Shown: one piece after another, positions 8,716 through 18,401 of the stretch
How positions within the stretch are numbered: position 1 is the stretch's first letter
Layout of the letters: every line of letters begins with the position of its first letter
Assembly: GCF_900188385.1 (NCBI RefSeq)
Contig: NZ_FZOI01000001.1
Location: 1,054,001-1,118,000, forward strand
Reading direction: 5' to 3'
Length of the DNA stretch: 64,000 bases
DNA from: Azospirillum sp. RU38E
GTDB taxonomy: Bacteria; Pseudomonadota; Alphaproteobacteria; Azospirillales; Azospirillaceae
Program-made: the position numbers and the translations under genes
The notes under the pieces: model-generated
Database searches by the model: none
Told to the model about the DNA's origin: nothing
What the model saw: only the letters and a program-made list of their open reading frames with translations

Positions 8716-8764
8716 GTCCACTGCTTCGGCATCCCTGGGGCAAGCGGATGCCGAAGCGGTGGAC
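8716..8764. repeat. 19-bp inverted repeat downstream of glutathione transferase gene
   Basis: GTCCACTGCTTCGGCATCC (8716-8734) pairs with 8746-8764 with a single mismatch (T8722/G8758, a wobble in plus-strand RNA) and an 11-base loop. It lies about 70 bases past the stop of the minus-strand gene at 8832. The stem is too long and lacks a T-run for a standard terminator, so a REP-like element is possible. Confidence 0.65.
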
Positions 8765-8831
8765 ATGCTGGGATAACGCGTGGGGCCGGGGATTAATCCC
8801 GCTTCCTTATGATGAAACCAGACAAACCGGC

Positions 8832-9524
8832 TCAGGGCTTGCGGCCATAGAGATTGGCCCGCTCCTCGTCGCTCATCGGCTGGCCGGCGGGGCGGACCTT
8901 GTCAGCCAGCAGGGCCAGACCGCGCTGCACGGCGGGGCGGGCGGCGATGCTGTCGAACCAGCGCTTTACCTGGGGGAATTCAGCCAGATCGATATCATAT
9001 TTCCCGGCATTGCGAATCCAGGGGAAGGTCGCCATGTCGGCGATACCATAGGCATCGCTGCCCAGATATTGCGTTTCCGTCAAGCGCGTATTGGCCACCT
9101 TCAACAGGCGCTTGGCCTCGTTGCGATAGCGCTCGATGCCATAGGGCACCTTTTCCGCCGCATAGAGGATGAAATGCCCGGCTTGGCCGAACATCGGGCC
9201 GACGCCGCCCATCTGCCACATCAGCCATTGCAGATGGCTGAACCATTCGGCGCTGTCGTTGGGGCGGAACTGCCCGGTCTTTTCGGCCAGATAGATCAGG
9301 ATGGCGCCGGATTCAAACAGGCTGAGCGGCTTGCCGCCCGGCCCGTCGGGATCGACGATGGCCGGCATCCGGTTATTGGGGGCGATCTTCAGGAAATCAG
9401 GCTTGAACTGGTCGCCGGCCCCGATATTCACCGGGTGCACGGTGTAGGGCAGGCCCATTTCCTCCAGGGCGATGGAAACCTTGTAGCCGTTGGGCGTCGG
9501 CCAGACATGAAGTTCGATGCTCAT
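8832..9524 (-). CDS. Glutathione S-transferase, YfcG/YghU (Nu-class) type
   Basis: 230 residues. N-terminal thioredoxin-like domain begins MSIELHVWPTPNGYKVSIALEEMGLPY, with the NNRMPAIVDPDG segment (cis-Pro) and FESGAILIYLAEKTG that binds the gamma-glutamyl part of glutathione. The C-terminal helical domain contains QWLMWQMGGVGPMFGQAGHF and a YGIADMATFPWI motif. This pattern belongs to the Nu-class/Ure2p-like enzymes, which have disulfide-bond reductase activity and use Thr/Asn rather than a catalytic Tyr/Ser/Cys. Cytoplasmic. It stands alone with about 220 bp of hairpin-rich sequence on its 3' side. Confidence 0.92.
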   Translation of the reverse strand: MSIELHVWPTPNGYKVSIALEEMGLPYTVHPVNIGAGDQFKPDFLKIAPNNRMPAIVDPDGPGGKPLSLFESGAILIYLAEKTGQFRPNDSAEWFSHLQWLMWQMGGVGPMFGQAGHFILYAAEKVPYGIERYRNEAKRLLKVANTRLTETQYLGSDAYGIADMATFPWIRNAGKYDIDLAEFPQVKRWFDSIAARPAVQRGLALLADKVRPAGQPMSDEERANLYGRKP

Positions 9525-9988
9525 TACCGGATCCCTCTGGGATGGAAGATGCCAGCCCGGTTCTGTGAACCGGCCGGATGGGGTGAAACCTAGTCAACAG
9601 AACGGTTCGGTGGAAGTGCGTTGCCGCACAGGCAGGATGCATTCACCCCTGGGACCAATCCCCAGATTCTGTGGATAAGTATGTGATTAAACCCCTGGTA
9701 ACTCCGCTGTTTGGCGGTTCCCTGCGGGTCTTGGCAATTTGCCTATTTTTTAATCAGTTGTATGGGGGTAGGTTTCCACGATGCCTGACTGGAAAAGGAG
9801 CGATGAAAAAATTTCATTCTATATCAACATGTTGAGATTTTATGGCGTGAGGGCGTATGTCGGCGACACCGTCGGTTGCCGTCTTCATCCCTTCATCTGA
9901 TTGTCAGAATAGGCGTTATATTGGGACGAAACAGTGAAGCGGGCGCGTGGTGGACAATTATCCGCAACCGACACTGTTTATTGACTGT
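9525..9988. other. 464-bp intergenic stretch with hairpin, DnaA-box match and a doubtful 39-aa ORF
   Basis: Between the glutathione transferase start and the moaE stop. It holds a 7-bp hairpin at 9557-9573 in the transferase leader, one TGTGGATAA (DnaA-box sequence) at 9671-9679, and an AT-rich stretch around 9735-9770. An open frame of 39 codons at 9781-9900 (+) has GGGGGTAGG upstream but no recognisable product. I see no convincing gene. Confidence 0.5.
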
Positions 9989-10465
9989 TCAACCCGCCGG
10001 CTGGTCCCAGCGGCGGGCCGCTTCCTCATCGCTGTGGCGGCTGTCGACCCAGCGCGTGCCGCGGCCTGTCTCTTCCAGCTTCCAGAAGGGGGCCTTGCTT
10101 TTCAGCCAGTCCATCAGGAACCGGCAGGCATCGAAGGCGGCTTCCCTGTGCGCGCTGGCGCAGGCGACCAGCACGATCTTTTCCCCCGGCTCCATCCGGC
10201 CATAACGATGGATGATCAGGCAGGCTTCCAGCGGCCAGCGCGCCCGCGCCTCCGCCTCGATGGCGGCCAGCTGGCGTTCGGTCATGCCGGGATAATGTTC
10301 CAGGGTCAGGGCGCGCACGGTGCCGGCCTGTTCGCCCGCCTGCGGGTGCAGGTCGCGCACCAGCCCGGTGAAGCAGCAGACCCCGCCAATGCCGGGATTG
10401 CCCTGGGTCAGGGCGGTCAGTTCCGCCCCGATATCGAAATCCGCCTGCTGGACCCGGACAGCCAT
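9989..10465 (-). CDS. moaE: Molybdopterin synthase catalytic subunit MoaE
   Basis: 158 residues. MoaE and MoaD form the heterotetramer that adds two sulfurs to precursor Z (cPMP) to make molybdopterin. Visible family motifs: GGVCCFTGLVRD, LEHYPGMTERQL, IIHRYGRMEPGEKIVLVACASAHREAAFDACRF, and the active-site lysine region LKSKAPFWKLEE. Its ATG overlaps the moaD stop (ATGA), so the two are translationally coupled. Last gene of the pgsA-moaD-moaE run. Confidence 0.95.
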   Translation of the reverse strand: MAVRVQQADFDIGAELTALTQGNPGIGGVCCFTGLVRDLHPQAGEQAGTVRALTLEHYPGMTERQLAAIEAEARARWPLEACLIIHRYGRMEPGEKIVLVACASAHREAAFDACRFLMDWLKSKAPFWKLEETGRGTRWVDSRHSDEEAARRWDQPAG

Positions 10466-10719
10466 CAGCCCCCCGTCACCGGCGGGAACAAGGCCACCTC
10501 GTCACCCGGCACCACCGGATGGCTGAAGGGCACATATTCCTGGTTCACCGCCACCTTGACCACGGCCAGATTGGACAGGGCATCGGCATAACCGCCGCCG
10601 CGCGTCTGCAGATGGGCAATCAGCCCGGCAACATCGCGGATGCCGGGGGGCAGGGCCAGTTCCTCTTCGGCCAGCCCGATCTTGCTGCGCAGCCAGGCGA
10701 AATAAAGCAGCTTGATCAT
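10465..10719 (-). CDS. moaD: Molybdopterin synthase sulfur carrier subunit MoaD
   Basis: 84 residues with a ubiquitin-like fold, ending in the essential Gly-Gly (VALFPPVTGG) that is adenylated and thiocarboxylated before sulfur transfer inside MoaE. The true start is ATG 10719 (MIKLLYFAWLRSKIG), as this is the normal N terminus; the open frame continues further upstream only because it runs antisense-free through pgsA. The ATG overlaps the pgsA stop (ATGA) and the stop overlaps the moaE ATG. Confidence 0.94.
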   Translation of the reverse strand: MIKLLYFAWLRSKIGLAEEELALPPGIRDVAGLIAHLQTRGGGYADALSNLAVVKVAVNQEYVPFSHPVVPGDEVALFPPVTGG

Positions 10720-11291
10720 TCGTTCTTCCCCCCTTGCGGGGCCAGCATGTGGCGCAGGCCCGCGCGCAGATAATCCCACCCGGTCAACAGGGTCAGGGCG
10801 GCGGCTATCCACAGCCCGACTTCCCCGATGAAGGTCACCGGCCAGGCGGCCGGCCCATGATCCCCGACGATCAGCCAGCCGATGGCCAGCATCTGGATAC
10901 CTGTCTTCCATTTGGCAAGCCGGCTGACCGGTACGCCGACGCGCAAGCCCGCCAGGAATTCGCGCAAGCCCGAGACCATCACTTCACGCAGCAGGATGAC
11001 CACGGCCGGCAGCACGGCCAGCCCGGCAATATGCTGGTTGGCCACCAGCATGATCAGCACGGCCGCCACCAGCAGCTTGTCGGCGATTGGGTCCAGGAAC
11101 TTGCCGATCAAGCTTTCTTCCTGCCAGGCGCGGGCCAGATAGCCATCAAACCAGTCGGTGATGCAGGCGGCCGCGAACAGCCCGGCCGCCACCCAGGCCG
11201 GCCAGGGGCCGGGAAAGAAGAACAAGGCCACCACAACGGGAATGATGGCGATGCGCGACAGGGTGAGGATATTCGGCAGGCTGGTCAGCAT
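10716..11291 (-). CDS. pgsA: CDP-diacylglycerol--glycerol-3-phosphate 3-phosphatidyltransferase
   Basis: 191-residue integral membrane enzyme that makes phosphatidylglycerophosphate, the first committed step to phosphatidylglycerol and cardiolipin. The CDP-alcohol phosphotransferase signature D-x2-DG-x2-AR-x8-G-x3-D-x3-D is complete in DWFDGYLAR...GKFLDPIADK (residues about 46-72). Several membrane helices are evident. N-terminal MLTSLPNILTLSRI is typical PgsA. uvrC lies 51 bases upstream on the same strand; uvrC-pgsA adjacency with moaDE downstream is common in alphaproteobacteria. Confidence 0.95.
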   Translation of the reverse strand: MLTSLPNILTLSRIAIIPVVVALFFFPGPWPAWVAAGLFAAACITDWFDGYLARAWQEESLIGKFLDPIADKLLVAAVLIMLVANQHIAGLAVLPAVVILLREVMVSGLREFLAGLRVGVPVSRLAKWKTGIQMLAIGWLIVGDHGPAAWPVTFIGEVGLWIAAALTLLTGWDYLRAGLRHMLAPQGGKNE

Positions 11292-11342
11292 TGTGATGGG
11301 TGTTCTTTGCCGGCGGGTCGGGCAGGGGAGGCGGGCCGCATC

Positions 11343-13271
11343 CTAGCCCTCGGGATGGAAATGATCATAGATGATTTTAGCGACAGTTCGGTTGATGCCC
11401 TCCACCGCCTCCAAATCGGTCAGCCCGGCGCGGGAAACGGCGCGGGCGGAACCGAAATGCAGCAGCAAGGCCTTCTTGCGGCGGGGGCCGATTCCCGGCA
11501 CCTCGTCCAGCGGTGAGGCGCTGATCGCCTTCTCCCGCCGGGCGCGGTGGGTGCCGATGGCGAAACGGTGCGCCTCATCGCGCAGCCGCTGCAGGTAATA
11601 AAGAACCGGGCTCTTATGATCCAGGCCGAAGGGGGGGCGGCCTTGCATGAAAAACCGTTCCCGCCCGGCGTCGCGGTCCGGTCCCTTGGCGATGGCGGCC
11701 AGACAGACATCCTCGATTCCCAGTTCGGCGAACACTTCCGCCACCACAGCCAATTGTCCTTCGCCACCATCGATCAGCACCAGATCGGGCCAATTCTCAC
11801 CGGCGCGTTCGGGATCTTCCTTGATGACGCGCTCGAACCGCCGGGTCAGCACCTCCCGCATCATGGCGTAATCATCGCCGGCGGCTCCGGGCACCTTGAT
11901 GTTGAACTTGCGATAGGCGTTCTTGATGAAGCCGTCCGGCCCCGCCACCACCATGGCGCCGATGGCGTTGGTGCCCTGGATATGGCTGTTATCGTAAATC
12001 TCGATCCGTTTGGGCGGCTCGCTCAGGCCAAACACTTCCGCCACCCCGGCCAGCAGCTTGGTCTGGCTGCCGCTTTCGGCCAGCCGGCGGCCATGCGCTT
12101 CCCGCGCATTGGTCACGGCATGGTCGATCAGCCGCTTCTTGTCGCCGCGCTTGGGCAGGTGCAGGTCCACCTTGTGCCCCGCCCGCACCGACAGGGCCTC
12201 CTGCAACAGGTCATGCTCGGTCAGCTCGTGGCTGACCAGCACCAGGCCGGGGGCGGCCTTGTTGTCATAGAACTGGGCGATGAAGGCGGCCAGAACCTCG
12301 TCAATCTCCTGCGCCTTGTCATGGCTGGGGAAATAGGCGCGGTTGCCATAGTTGCGCCCGCCGCGAAAGAAAAATACCTGGATGCAGGTCAAGCCGCCAT
12401 CCTGATGGGCGGCGATGATATCGGCATCATCCACACCCTCGATATTGATATCCTGATGGGCCTGGATGGCGGTCAGCGCCCGGATACGGTCACGCAGTTT
12501 GGCCGCCCGTTCGAATTCTAGATTCTCGGCCGCTTCCTGCATGGCCTGGGCAAGATCGGCCTGGATATCCCGGCTCTTACCCTCCAGGAAGGCGCGCGCC
12601 TCATTCACCTGATCGGCATATTCGGGCGGACTGACCTTCTCCACGCAAGGCGCGGTGCAGCGCTTGATCTGATATTGCAGGCACGGCCGGGTGCGGGTGG
12701 AAAATACCGTATCGGCGCAGGTGCGGAGCTGGAAAGCCCGCTGTAACGCCGTCAGCACCCGATTGACGGCCCCCGCAGAGGCGAAGGGGCCATAATAATG
12801 GCCGGGCTCGCTGCGGGTGCCGCGATGCTTGGTCAATTGCGGGAAGGCATGGTCGCCTTTGATCAGGATATGTGGAAAGGTCTTGTCGTCGCGCAGCAAC
12901 ACATTGTAGCGCGGCATCAATTTCTTGATGAGATTCGATTCCAGCAGCAGCGCCTCCACCTCCGTATGGGTGGTGACGAACTCCATCTGCGTCGTCTCGG
13001 CGATCATCCGTTGCAGCCGGATTGGCAGCTTGACCGGCATCGTATAATTGGTCACGCGCCGTTTCAGGCTGCGTGCCTTGCCGACATAAAGCGCATCGCC
13101 ATGATCATTCAGCATCCGATAGACGCCGGGACGGTCGGGCAGGGTGCGCAAATAGCCCTTGATCGTCTCAACACCCCGGTTGAGATCGGCCACGGTGCGT
13201 TTCGGCCGGCTGGGTACCGGCTGGGCGTCGGCGGAACTGCCGAGCGGATTTTGGTCGGATGGGTCGCTCAT
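11343..13271 (-). CDS. uvrC: Excinuclease ABC subunit C
   Basis: 642-residue dual-incision nuclease of nucleotide excision repair. N-terminal GIY-YIG domain ([29 protein letters not shown]), Cys-rich region ([18 protein letters not shown]), UvrB-interacting UVR motif ([17 protein letters not shown]), C-terminal RNase H-like endonuclease ([30 protein letters not shown]) and a final helix-hairpin-helix pair ([16 protein letters not shown]). Start 13271 (MSDPSDQNP) is preferred to ATG 13331, which adds 20 unrelated residues. uvrA lies 2 kb away on the same strand. Confidence 0.96.
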   Translation of the reverse strand: MSDPSDQNPLGSSADAQPVPSRPKRTVADLNRGVETIKGYLRTLPDRPGVYRMLNDHGDALYVGKARSLKRRVTNYTMPVKLPIRLQRMIAETTQMEFVTTHTEVEALLLESNLIKKLMPRYNVLLRDDKTFPHILIKGDHAFPQLTKHRGTRSEPGHYYGPFASAGAVNRVLTALQRAFQLRTCADTVFSTRTRPCLQYQIKRCTAPCVEKVSPPEYADQVNEARAFLEGKSRDIQADLAQAMQEAAENLEFERAAKLRDRIRALTAIQAHQDINIEGVDDADIIAAHQDGGLTCIQVFFFRGGRNYGNRAYFPSHDKAQEIDEVLAAFIAQFYDNKAAPGLVLVSHELTEHDLLQEALSVRAGHKVDLHLPKRGDKKRLIDHAVTNAREAHGRRLAESGSQTKLLAGVAEVFGLSEPPKRIEIYDNSHIQGTNAIGAMVVAGPDGFIKNAYRKFNIKVPGAAGDDYAMMREVLTRRFERVIKEDPERAGENWPDLVLIDGGEGQLAVVAEVFAELGIEDVCLAAIAKGPDRDAGRERFFMQGRPPFGLDHKSPVLYYLQRLRDEAHRFAIGTHRARREKAISASPLDEVPGIGPRRKKALLLHFGSARAVSRAGLTDLEAVEGINRTVAKIIYDHFHPEG

Positions 13272-13953
13272 GGCCCAGCATGTGGCGCATAAGCCCGTCT
13301 TGGTCAATCTTGCTGCTGTCGATGCCAGCATCTCCCCGTTCGGCGCTGCCCGAAAGAGATATGTGGCAGCGCCGTTTCACACTTGACGAAGAGGAGAGCG
13401 GCAGCTTGCTGCGGCTTTTCCCAGTTCAGAGAATTCTTCCACGGAATCTGTGGATAAGTCTGGGGGGAAGTGCCGGGCTTTCCTGTGCGACCCTAGCGAA
13501 GCTGCGGCTTTCCCCTCTTTGCCCAAAAATTGGGCAATAAACTTATGTCTTTGATTTTTAATGCGTATCCGGAAGTCAAGCTATCACGCGGCTGTCACAT
13601 CTGCAATTGAATGGCTTGACATTTGCGGCTGAGGGTCCGTAGCGCCACCCCCGATGGCCATGTGCAAAAGTTTAGGACCGTCTGCCCCTTGCAAGGATCG
13701 CTTTCGTTTCCCCGTCGTGGAGTGCAGCGCAACAAGGCTGTATGACGGGGTGCGCCATGGGGCCGCCCGGTGGGTTTTCTGCCTCATCCGATGGGGTGGT
13801 CGCTATGCCCTTGGCGGGTGTGGCGTGAAATTTTCCCCACCAGTCCGGGGCCGGCTTTCAATTCCCGGCATCAGGACCATTTCCATATTGATAGGGGAAG
13901 CGGCCTGTGCCGTCAGGCCCGGAGTATTGACGTGGTGGAGAGGGGAACGCGAC
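13272..13953. other. 682-bp intergenic region between uvrC and TetR-like gene
   Basis: No gene I can support. It contains one TGTGGATAA at 13450-13458 (identical 9-mer at 9671), a perfect 19-bp palindrome at 13519-13537, and an AT-rich patch around 13530-13565. TTGACA at 13617-13622 lacks a convincing -10 box. An in-frame ATG at 13654 would extend the TetR-like protein by 100 residues of improbable composition. Confidence 0.5.
13519..13537. promoter_or_regulatory. Perfect 19-bp palindrome, candidate operator
   Basis: TTGCCCAA (13519-13526), AAA, TTGGGCAA (13530-13537). The shape fits a dimeric regulator; a candidate is the TetR-like product encoded 420 bp downstream, which is inference only. 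Confidence 0.4.
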
Positions 13954-14589
13954 ATGTCGGACGAGACCGCGAATGGCACGCAGACGGTATCGACCAGGGA
14001 TGATCGTCAGGCCGCCCTGGCGGCGGCGATGGAACTGATTGCCCGCCAGGGCTGGCGGGAGACCAGTTTGAAGGCGATGGCGGATCAGGCGGGGCTGCCG
14101 CTTGACCGGTTTTATCGCCTGTTCCCCAGCCGGCTGCATTTGCTGGCCGCCCTGGACCGCCATGCCGATGAGCTGGTGCTGGCGCAACCGGTTCCCGATC
14201 CGGACGATCCGCCGCATGACCGGCTGTTCGACGTGTTGATGCGCCGGATCGATGTGCTGGAGCCGTTTCGGCCGGGATTGCGTGTGCTGGCCCGCAATGG
14301 GGTTGCCATCCTGGCCGCCCCCGCCTTGGCCCCCGGCCTGCTTCGTTCCATGGGATGGATGCTGGAAGCGGCCGGGCTGGGGCGCGGCGGTGTGGCAGGG
14401 GCGTTGCAGCGACGCGGGCTTGCCACCGTCTGGCTGGCGACCCTGCGGGTTTGGCTGGAGGATGAGAGCCCGGACAAGTCCACAACCATGGCGGCCCTTG
14501 ATCGCCATTTGAAACGCGCGCATGAGCTGTGGAACAGTTTGCCCCTCGCGTTACGCTCGTCTATCGGATCGAAACATCCAGCGAATTGA
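13954..14589 (+). CDS. TetR-family transcriptional regulator
   Basis: 211 residues. The N-terminal helix-turn-helix (RQAALAAAMELIARQGWRETSLKAMADQAGLPLDRFYRLFPSRLHLLAALDRHADEL) has TetR architecture, with the usual Y-x-x-F residues of the recognition-helix end. The C-terminal domain is divergent and rich in Arg/Leu/Pro, somewhat like COQ9-type TetR proteins found in alphaproteobacteria. ATG 13954 is chosen on the GGAGAGGGG upstream and because the HTH then begins near residue 18. No adjacent target operon; the phasin gene downstream has its own promoter. Ligand unknown. Confidence 0.8.
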   Translation: MSDETANGTQTVSTRDDRQAALAAAMELIARQGWRETSLKAMADQAGLPLDRFYRLFPSRLHLLAALDRHADELVLAQPVPDPDDPPHDRLFDVLMRRIDVLEPFRPGLRVLARNGVAILAAPALAPGLLRSMGWMLEAAGLGRGGVAGALQRRGLATVWLATLRVWLEDESPDKSTTMAALDRHLKRAHELWNSLPLALRSSIGSKHPAN

Positions 14590-14623
14590 TTTTATTGTGA
14601 TTTTGTGCGGCGCAACAAAAAAG

Positions 14624-14652
14624 TTGACGAAAAAACGGGCAAATGCGATAGT
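14624..14652 (+). promoter_or_regulatory. Candidate sigma-70 promoter of the phasin gene
   Basis: TTGACG (14624-14629), 17-base spacer, GATAGT (14647-14652). The -10 overlaps TTATCCACG (14652-14660), a one-mismatch DnaA-box sequence. About 100 bases separate it from the phasin ATG. Confidence 0.6.
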
Positions 14653-14755
14653 TATCCACGGTTTTGCTGCAATGCAATAGCGGCGAGAACCAGTTTATAA
14701 CCACCAATGGCACCAATCTGTGCCATGGATGAACAGCCCCTGGGGGACTCGACGT

Positions 14756-15295
14756 ATGGCCAGCCCGATCAAGAATCCGTTCCTGGATTTCGACCCGTCC
14801 AAGTTCTTCGACCCGTCCAAGTTCTTCGATGCTTCCCGTTTCACGGATATGCAGAAGGGCTTTGCCGATTTTCAGAAGGGCTTCGCCGACTTCCAGAAGG
14901 GTTTCAGCGACGTGAAGCTGCTGTCGCCGGACTTTGAAGGTCTGCTGGCCACCCAGCGCCGCAATGTGGAAGCGGTGGTTGCCGCCAACCAGTTGGCGGT
15001 TGAAGGCTATCAGACGATTGCCCGTCGTCAGGCTGAAATTCTGCGCCAGTCCTTCGAAGAAGCCTCTGTGCTGATTAAGGAACTGGTTTCCGCCGGCACG
15101 CCGGAAGACAAGGTGGCCAAGCAGGCCGAACTGGTGAAGGGCTCCTTCGAAAAGGCGATTGCCAATATGAAGGAGCTGTCGGAGCTGGTGGCCAAGTCCA
15201 ATACCGAAGCCGCTGAAGTGCTGTCCAAGCGCGTCAAGGAAAGCATTGAAGAGCTGCAGACCACGCTCTCGAAGCTGGGTACCAAGGGCGCCTGA
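14756..15295 (+). CDS. Phasin-family protein
   Basis: 179 residues, amphipathic and almost wholly helical, matching the alphaproteobacterial Phasin_2 group that coats polyhydroxyalkanoate granules. N-terminal region carries short tandem repeats: DPSKFFDPSKFF, then three copies of FQKGFAD/S (residues about 30-55). The body (LLATQRRNVEAVVAANQLAVEGYQTIARRQAEIL) is the canonical phasin signature, followed by a coiled-coil tail. ATG 14756 has GGGGGA 9 bases upstream. Own promoter and terminator, so monocistronic and probably highly expressed. Confidence 0.9.
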   Translation: MASPIKNPFLDFDPSKFFDPSKFFDASRFTDMQKGFADFQKGFADFQKGFSDVKLLSPDFEGLLATQRRNVEAVVAANQLAVEGYQTIARRQAEILRQSFEEASVLIKELVSAGTPEDKVAKQAELVKGSFEKAIANMKELSELVAKSNTEAAEVLSKRVKESIEELQTTLSKLGTKGA

Positions 15296-15314
15296 TAGCA
15301 GGCGCTGTCCCTGG

Positions 15315-15386
15315 GGGGCCGGTTCTCGGCCCCGAAGGTCAGCAGTTTAGAAAAACCCCGCACCAGCAATGGCGCAGGGTTTTTCT
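15315..15386. terminator. Double hairpin terminator between phasin and uvrA
   Basis: First stem GGGGCCG/CGGCCCC (15315-15333). Second stem GAAAAACCC...GGGTTTTTC (15350-15358 with 15377-15385) brackets an inner CGC/GCG pair and carries A- and T-runs on both sides. The second hairpin can stop both the phasin transcript and uvrA from the other strand. Confidence 0.85.
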
Positions 15387-15410
15387 TTGCAGTGGTGACA
15401 CGCGCAGGCT

Positions 15411-18293
15411 TTATACCGCCGCCTTCTTGCGCCCCTTGGTCGCCGGGGCTTTGGCGGCCTGGGTCTTGGCCTTCAGGTAGGGGGCAAGATAATGGCCGGT
15501 ATGGCTGGTGCCCGACTGGGCTACCTGTTCCGGTGTGCCGGCGGCCACCACCTGGCCGCCGCCGGACCCACCCTCCGGCCCCATATCGATGATCCAGTCG
15601 GCGGTCTTGATGACCTCCAGATTATGCTCGATCACCAGCACCGTGTTGCCCTGGTCCACCAGCGTGTGCAGCACCTCCAGCAGCTTGCGCACATCCTCGA
15701 AATGCAGGCCGGTGGTCGGCTCATCCAGGATATAGATGGTGCGGCCGGTGGAGCGGCGGGCCAGTTCCTTGGCCAGCTTCACGCGCTGCGCTTCACCCCC
15801 TGACAGGGTGGTGGCCGGCTGGCCGATCTTCACATAGCCCAGCCCCACCCGATCCAGCGTTTCCAGCTTGTCACGGATCGATGGCACGGCGCGGAAGAAC
15901 TCCGCCCCTTCCTCCACCGTCATATCCAGCGTGTCGGCGATGCTCTTGCCCTTGTAGAGCACTTCCAGGGTTTCGCGGTTATAGCGCTTGCCGTGGCAGA
16001 CATCGCAGGTGACATAGACGTCGGGCAGAAAATGCATCTCGATCTTGATGACACCATCGCCCTGACAGGCCTCACACCGCCCGCCCTTGACGTTGAAGCT
16101 GAAACGCCCCGGCCCATAGCCGCGCGCCTTCGATTCCGGTAAGCCGGCATACCAGTCGCGGATGGGGGTAAAGCAGCCTGTATAGGTTGCTGGGTTGGAA
16201 CGCGGGGTGCGGCCGATGGGTGACTGGTCGATATCGATCACCTTGTCGACATTTTCCAACCCATGGATGGCATCATGGTCGCCCGGATGCTCGCGCGCAC
16301 CCATCAGCTTCTTTGCCAGCGCCTTGTAAAGCGTTTCAATGACGAGCGTGGATTTGCCACCGCCCGAGACGCCGCTGACACAGGTGAAGGTGCCCAGCGG
16401 GATGCGGGCGGTGACATCGCGCAGATTGTTGGTGCGGCAGCCCACCACCTCCAGGAACTGGCCCGGATGACCGGGACGGCGCACCGCCGGCACCTCAATC
16501 TGACGGCGGCCGGAAAGATATTGCGCGGTCAGGCTGGTCGGGTGCTGCATCACCTCCGCCGGGCTGCCCTGGGCAATGACGGTGCCGCCATGCACGCCGG
16601 CCCCCGGCCCCATATCCACCAGATAATCGGCCTCACGGATGGCATCCTCATCATGCTCGACGACGATGACGGTATTGCCAATATCGCGCAGGCGCTTCAG
16701 CGTGGCCAGCAGCCGGTCATTATCGCGCTGGTGCAGGCCGATGGAGGGTTCGTCCAGCACATACAGCACGCCGGTCAGGCCGGAACCGATCTGCGACGCC
16801 AGCCGGATTCGCTGGCTCTCCCCGCCTGACAAGGTACCGGACGCGCGGTCGAGCGCCAGATATTCCAGCCCGACATTATTGAGGAAGCCCAGCCGTTCGT
16901 TGATTTCCTTCAGGATGCGGGTGGCGATATCGCGTTCCTTCTGCGTCAGGTGCGCATCCAGTTCGCCAAACCATTCCCCTGCCTTGCGGATGGACAGGCG
17001 GGTGATTTCGGCGATGTTCTGGCCGCGTACCTTCACGGCCAGCGCTTCCGGCTTCAGGCGGGCGCCGCTACAGACCTCGCAGGGCTGGGAAGACTGGTAC
17101 TTGCCCAGTTCTTCCCGCACCAGGGCGCTTTCGGTTTCCTTCCAGCGGCGTTCCAGATTATTGACCACGCCCTCGAACGGCTTCTTGGTCTCATAGGCGC
17201 GCATACCGTCATCATAGCGCATGGTGATCGGGCTTTTCCCCGACCCGAACAGCACCGTGTCCCGCACCTCCTTCGGCAGCTTCTCCCAGGGCAGGTCGAC
17301 GGTGCTGTTGAAATGGCGGCAGATGCTTTCCAGGGTCTGCAGGTAATATTGCGAGGTGGAACCGGCCCAGGGGGCGATGGCGCCTTCCCGCAGGCTCAAC
17401 CGTTCGTCTGGCACCACCAGCATGGGATCGAAATAATGTTTCGATCCCAGCCCATCACAGGCCGGGCAGGCACCGAACGGGTTATTAAAGCTGAACAGGC
17501 GCGGCTCCACCTCTTCAATGGTGAATCCGCTGACCGGGCAGGCGAATTTGGCGGAAAACACCGTGCGTTCGCCGCTATCCGCATTTTCGGCGAAGATCAG
17601 CCCGTCGGACAGTTCCAGCCCGGTTTCAATGGAATCGGCCAAGCGGTTGCCCAGATCGGCCTGCACCTTCAACCGGTCAACCACCACTTCGATATCGTGC
17701 TTCAGCTTCTTGTCCAGCGCCGGCGCGTCTTCGATCTCCATCAGCTCGCCATCGATCTTGACGCGCTGGAAACCGCGCTTGCGCAGCTCCGCCAGTTCCT
17801 TCTTGAACTCCCCCTTCTTGCCGCGCGCGATGGGGGCCAGCAGGTAAAGCCGCGTGCCCTCCGGCATGGTCAGGATACGGTCTACCATCTGGCTGACCGT
17901 CTGGCTTTCGATGGGCAGGCCGGTAACCGGGGAATAGGGGATGCCGATGCGCGCATAAAGCAGGCGCATATAATCATAAATCTCCGTCACCGTGCCGACG
18001 GTGGAACGGGGATTGCGGCTGGTGGTCTTCTGTTCGATGGAGATGGCGGGCGACAGCCCTTCGATGCTGTCGACATCCGGCTTCTGCATCAGTTCCAGGA
18101 ACTGGCGCGCATAGGCCGACAGGCTTTCCACATAACGCCGCTGCCCCTCGGCATAGATTGTATCGAAGGCCAGCGAGGATTTGCCGGAACCGGACAGGCC
18201 GGTAATGACCACCAGACTGTCGCGCGGCAGATCCACATCGACATTCTTCAGGTTATGCTCGCGGGCACCACGGACGGAGATATATTTGTTCAT
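15411..18293 (-). CDS. uvrA: Excinuclease ABC subunit A
   Basis: 960-residue damage-recognition ATPase of nucleotide excision repair. Two ABC modules: Walker [10 protein letters not shown] near residue 32 and GVSGGGKST near residue 650, each with an LSGGE-type signature ([32 protein letters not shown]). Zinc-binding Cys pairs are visible (CPVSGF...[14 protein letters not shown]...CDVCHG). Start 18293 ([15 protein letters not shown]) is the standard N terminus. Terminates at the shared hairpin 15348-15386. No SOS box was found directly upstream, although one lies about 560 bp further away beside ssb. Confidence 0.97.
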   Translation of the reverse strand: MNKYISVRGAREHNLKNVDVDLPRDSLVVITGLSGSGKSSLAFDTIYAEGQRRYVESLSAYARQFLELMQKPDVDSIEGLSPAISIEQKTTSRNPRSTVGTVTEIYDYMRLLYARIGIPYSPVTGLPIESQTVSQMVDRILTMPEGTRLYLLAPIARGKKGEFKKELAELRKRGFQRVKIDGELMEIEDAPALDKKLKHDIEVVVDRLKVQADLGNRLADSIETGLELSDGLIFAENADSGERTVFSAKFACPVSGFTIEEVEPRLFSFNNPFGACPACDGLGSKHYFDPMLVVPDERLSLREGAIAPWAGSTSQYYLQTLESICRHFNSTVDLPWEKLPKEVRDTVLFGSGKSPITMRYDDGMRAYETKKPFEGVVNNLERRWKETESALVREELGKYQSSQPCEVCSGARLKPEALAVKVRGQNIAEITRLSIRKAGEWFGELDAHLTQKERDIATRILKEINERLGFLNNVGLEYLALDRASGTLSGGESQRIRLASQIGSGLTGVLYVLDEPSIGLHQRDNDRLLATLKRLRDIGNTVIVVEHDEDAIREADYLVDMGPGAGVHGGTVIAQGSPAEVMQHPTSLTAQYLSGRRQIEVPAVRRPGHPGQFLEVVGCRTNNLRDVTARIPLGTFTCVSGVSGGGKSTLVIETLYKALAKKLMGAREHPGDHDAIHGLENVDKVIDIDQSPIGRTPRSNPATYTGCFTPIRDWYAGLPESKARGYGPGRFSFNVKGGRCEACQGDGVIKIEMHFLPDVYVTCDVCHGKRYNRETLEVLYKGKSIADTLDMTVEEGAEFFRAVPSIRDKLETLDRVGLGYVKIGQPATTLSGGEAQRVKLAKELARRSTGRTIYILDEPTTGLHFEDVRKLLEVLHTLVDQGNTVLVIEHNLEVIKTADWIIDMGPEGGSGGGQVVAAGTPEQVAQSGTSHTGHYLAPYLKAKTQAAKAPATKGRKKAAV

Positions 18294-18401
18294 GGCGGTC
18301 AGTCTGGCTCCAGGCCCGTGGCGTGCCGGGCAACGATCAAGGTCAGGCGGAGAAGATAAGGAAGTTGGCCGGCTTGCCAAGGTGCAGCCACCGCGATGCA
18401 G

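Noticed and set aside
9671-9679. Replication origin at the DnaA-box sequences
   Set aside because: Only isolated boxes, no cluster, no dnaA/hemE/parAB neighbours and no clear AT-rich unwinding element.
13654-13953. 100-residue N-terminal extension of the TetR-like protein
   Set aside because: Its Cys/Pro/Trp-rich translation is not protein-like and the ribosome site at 13937-13945 favours ATG 13954.
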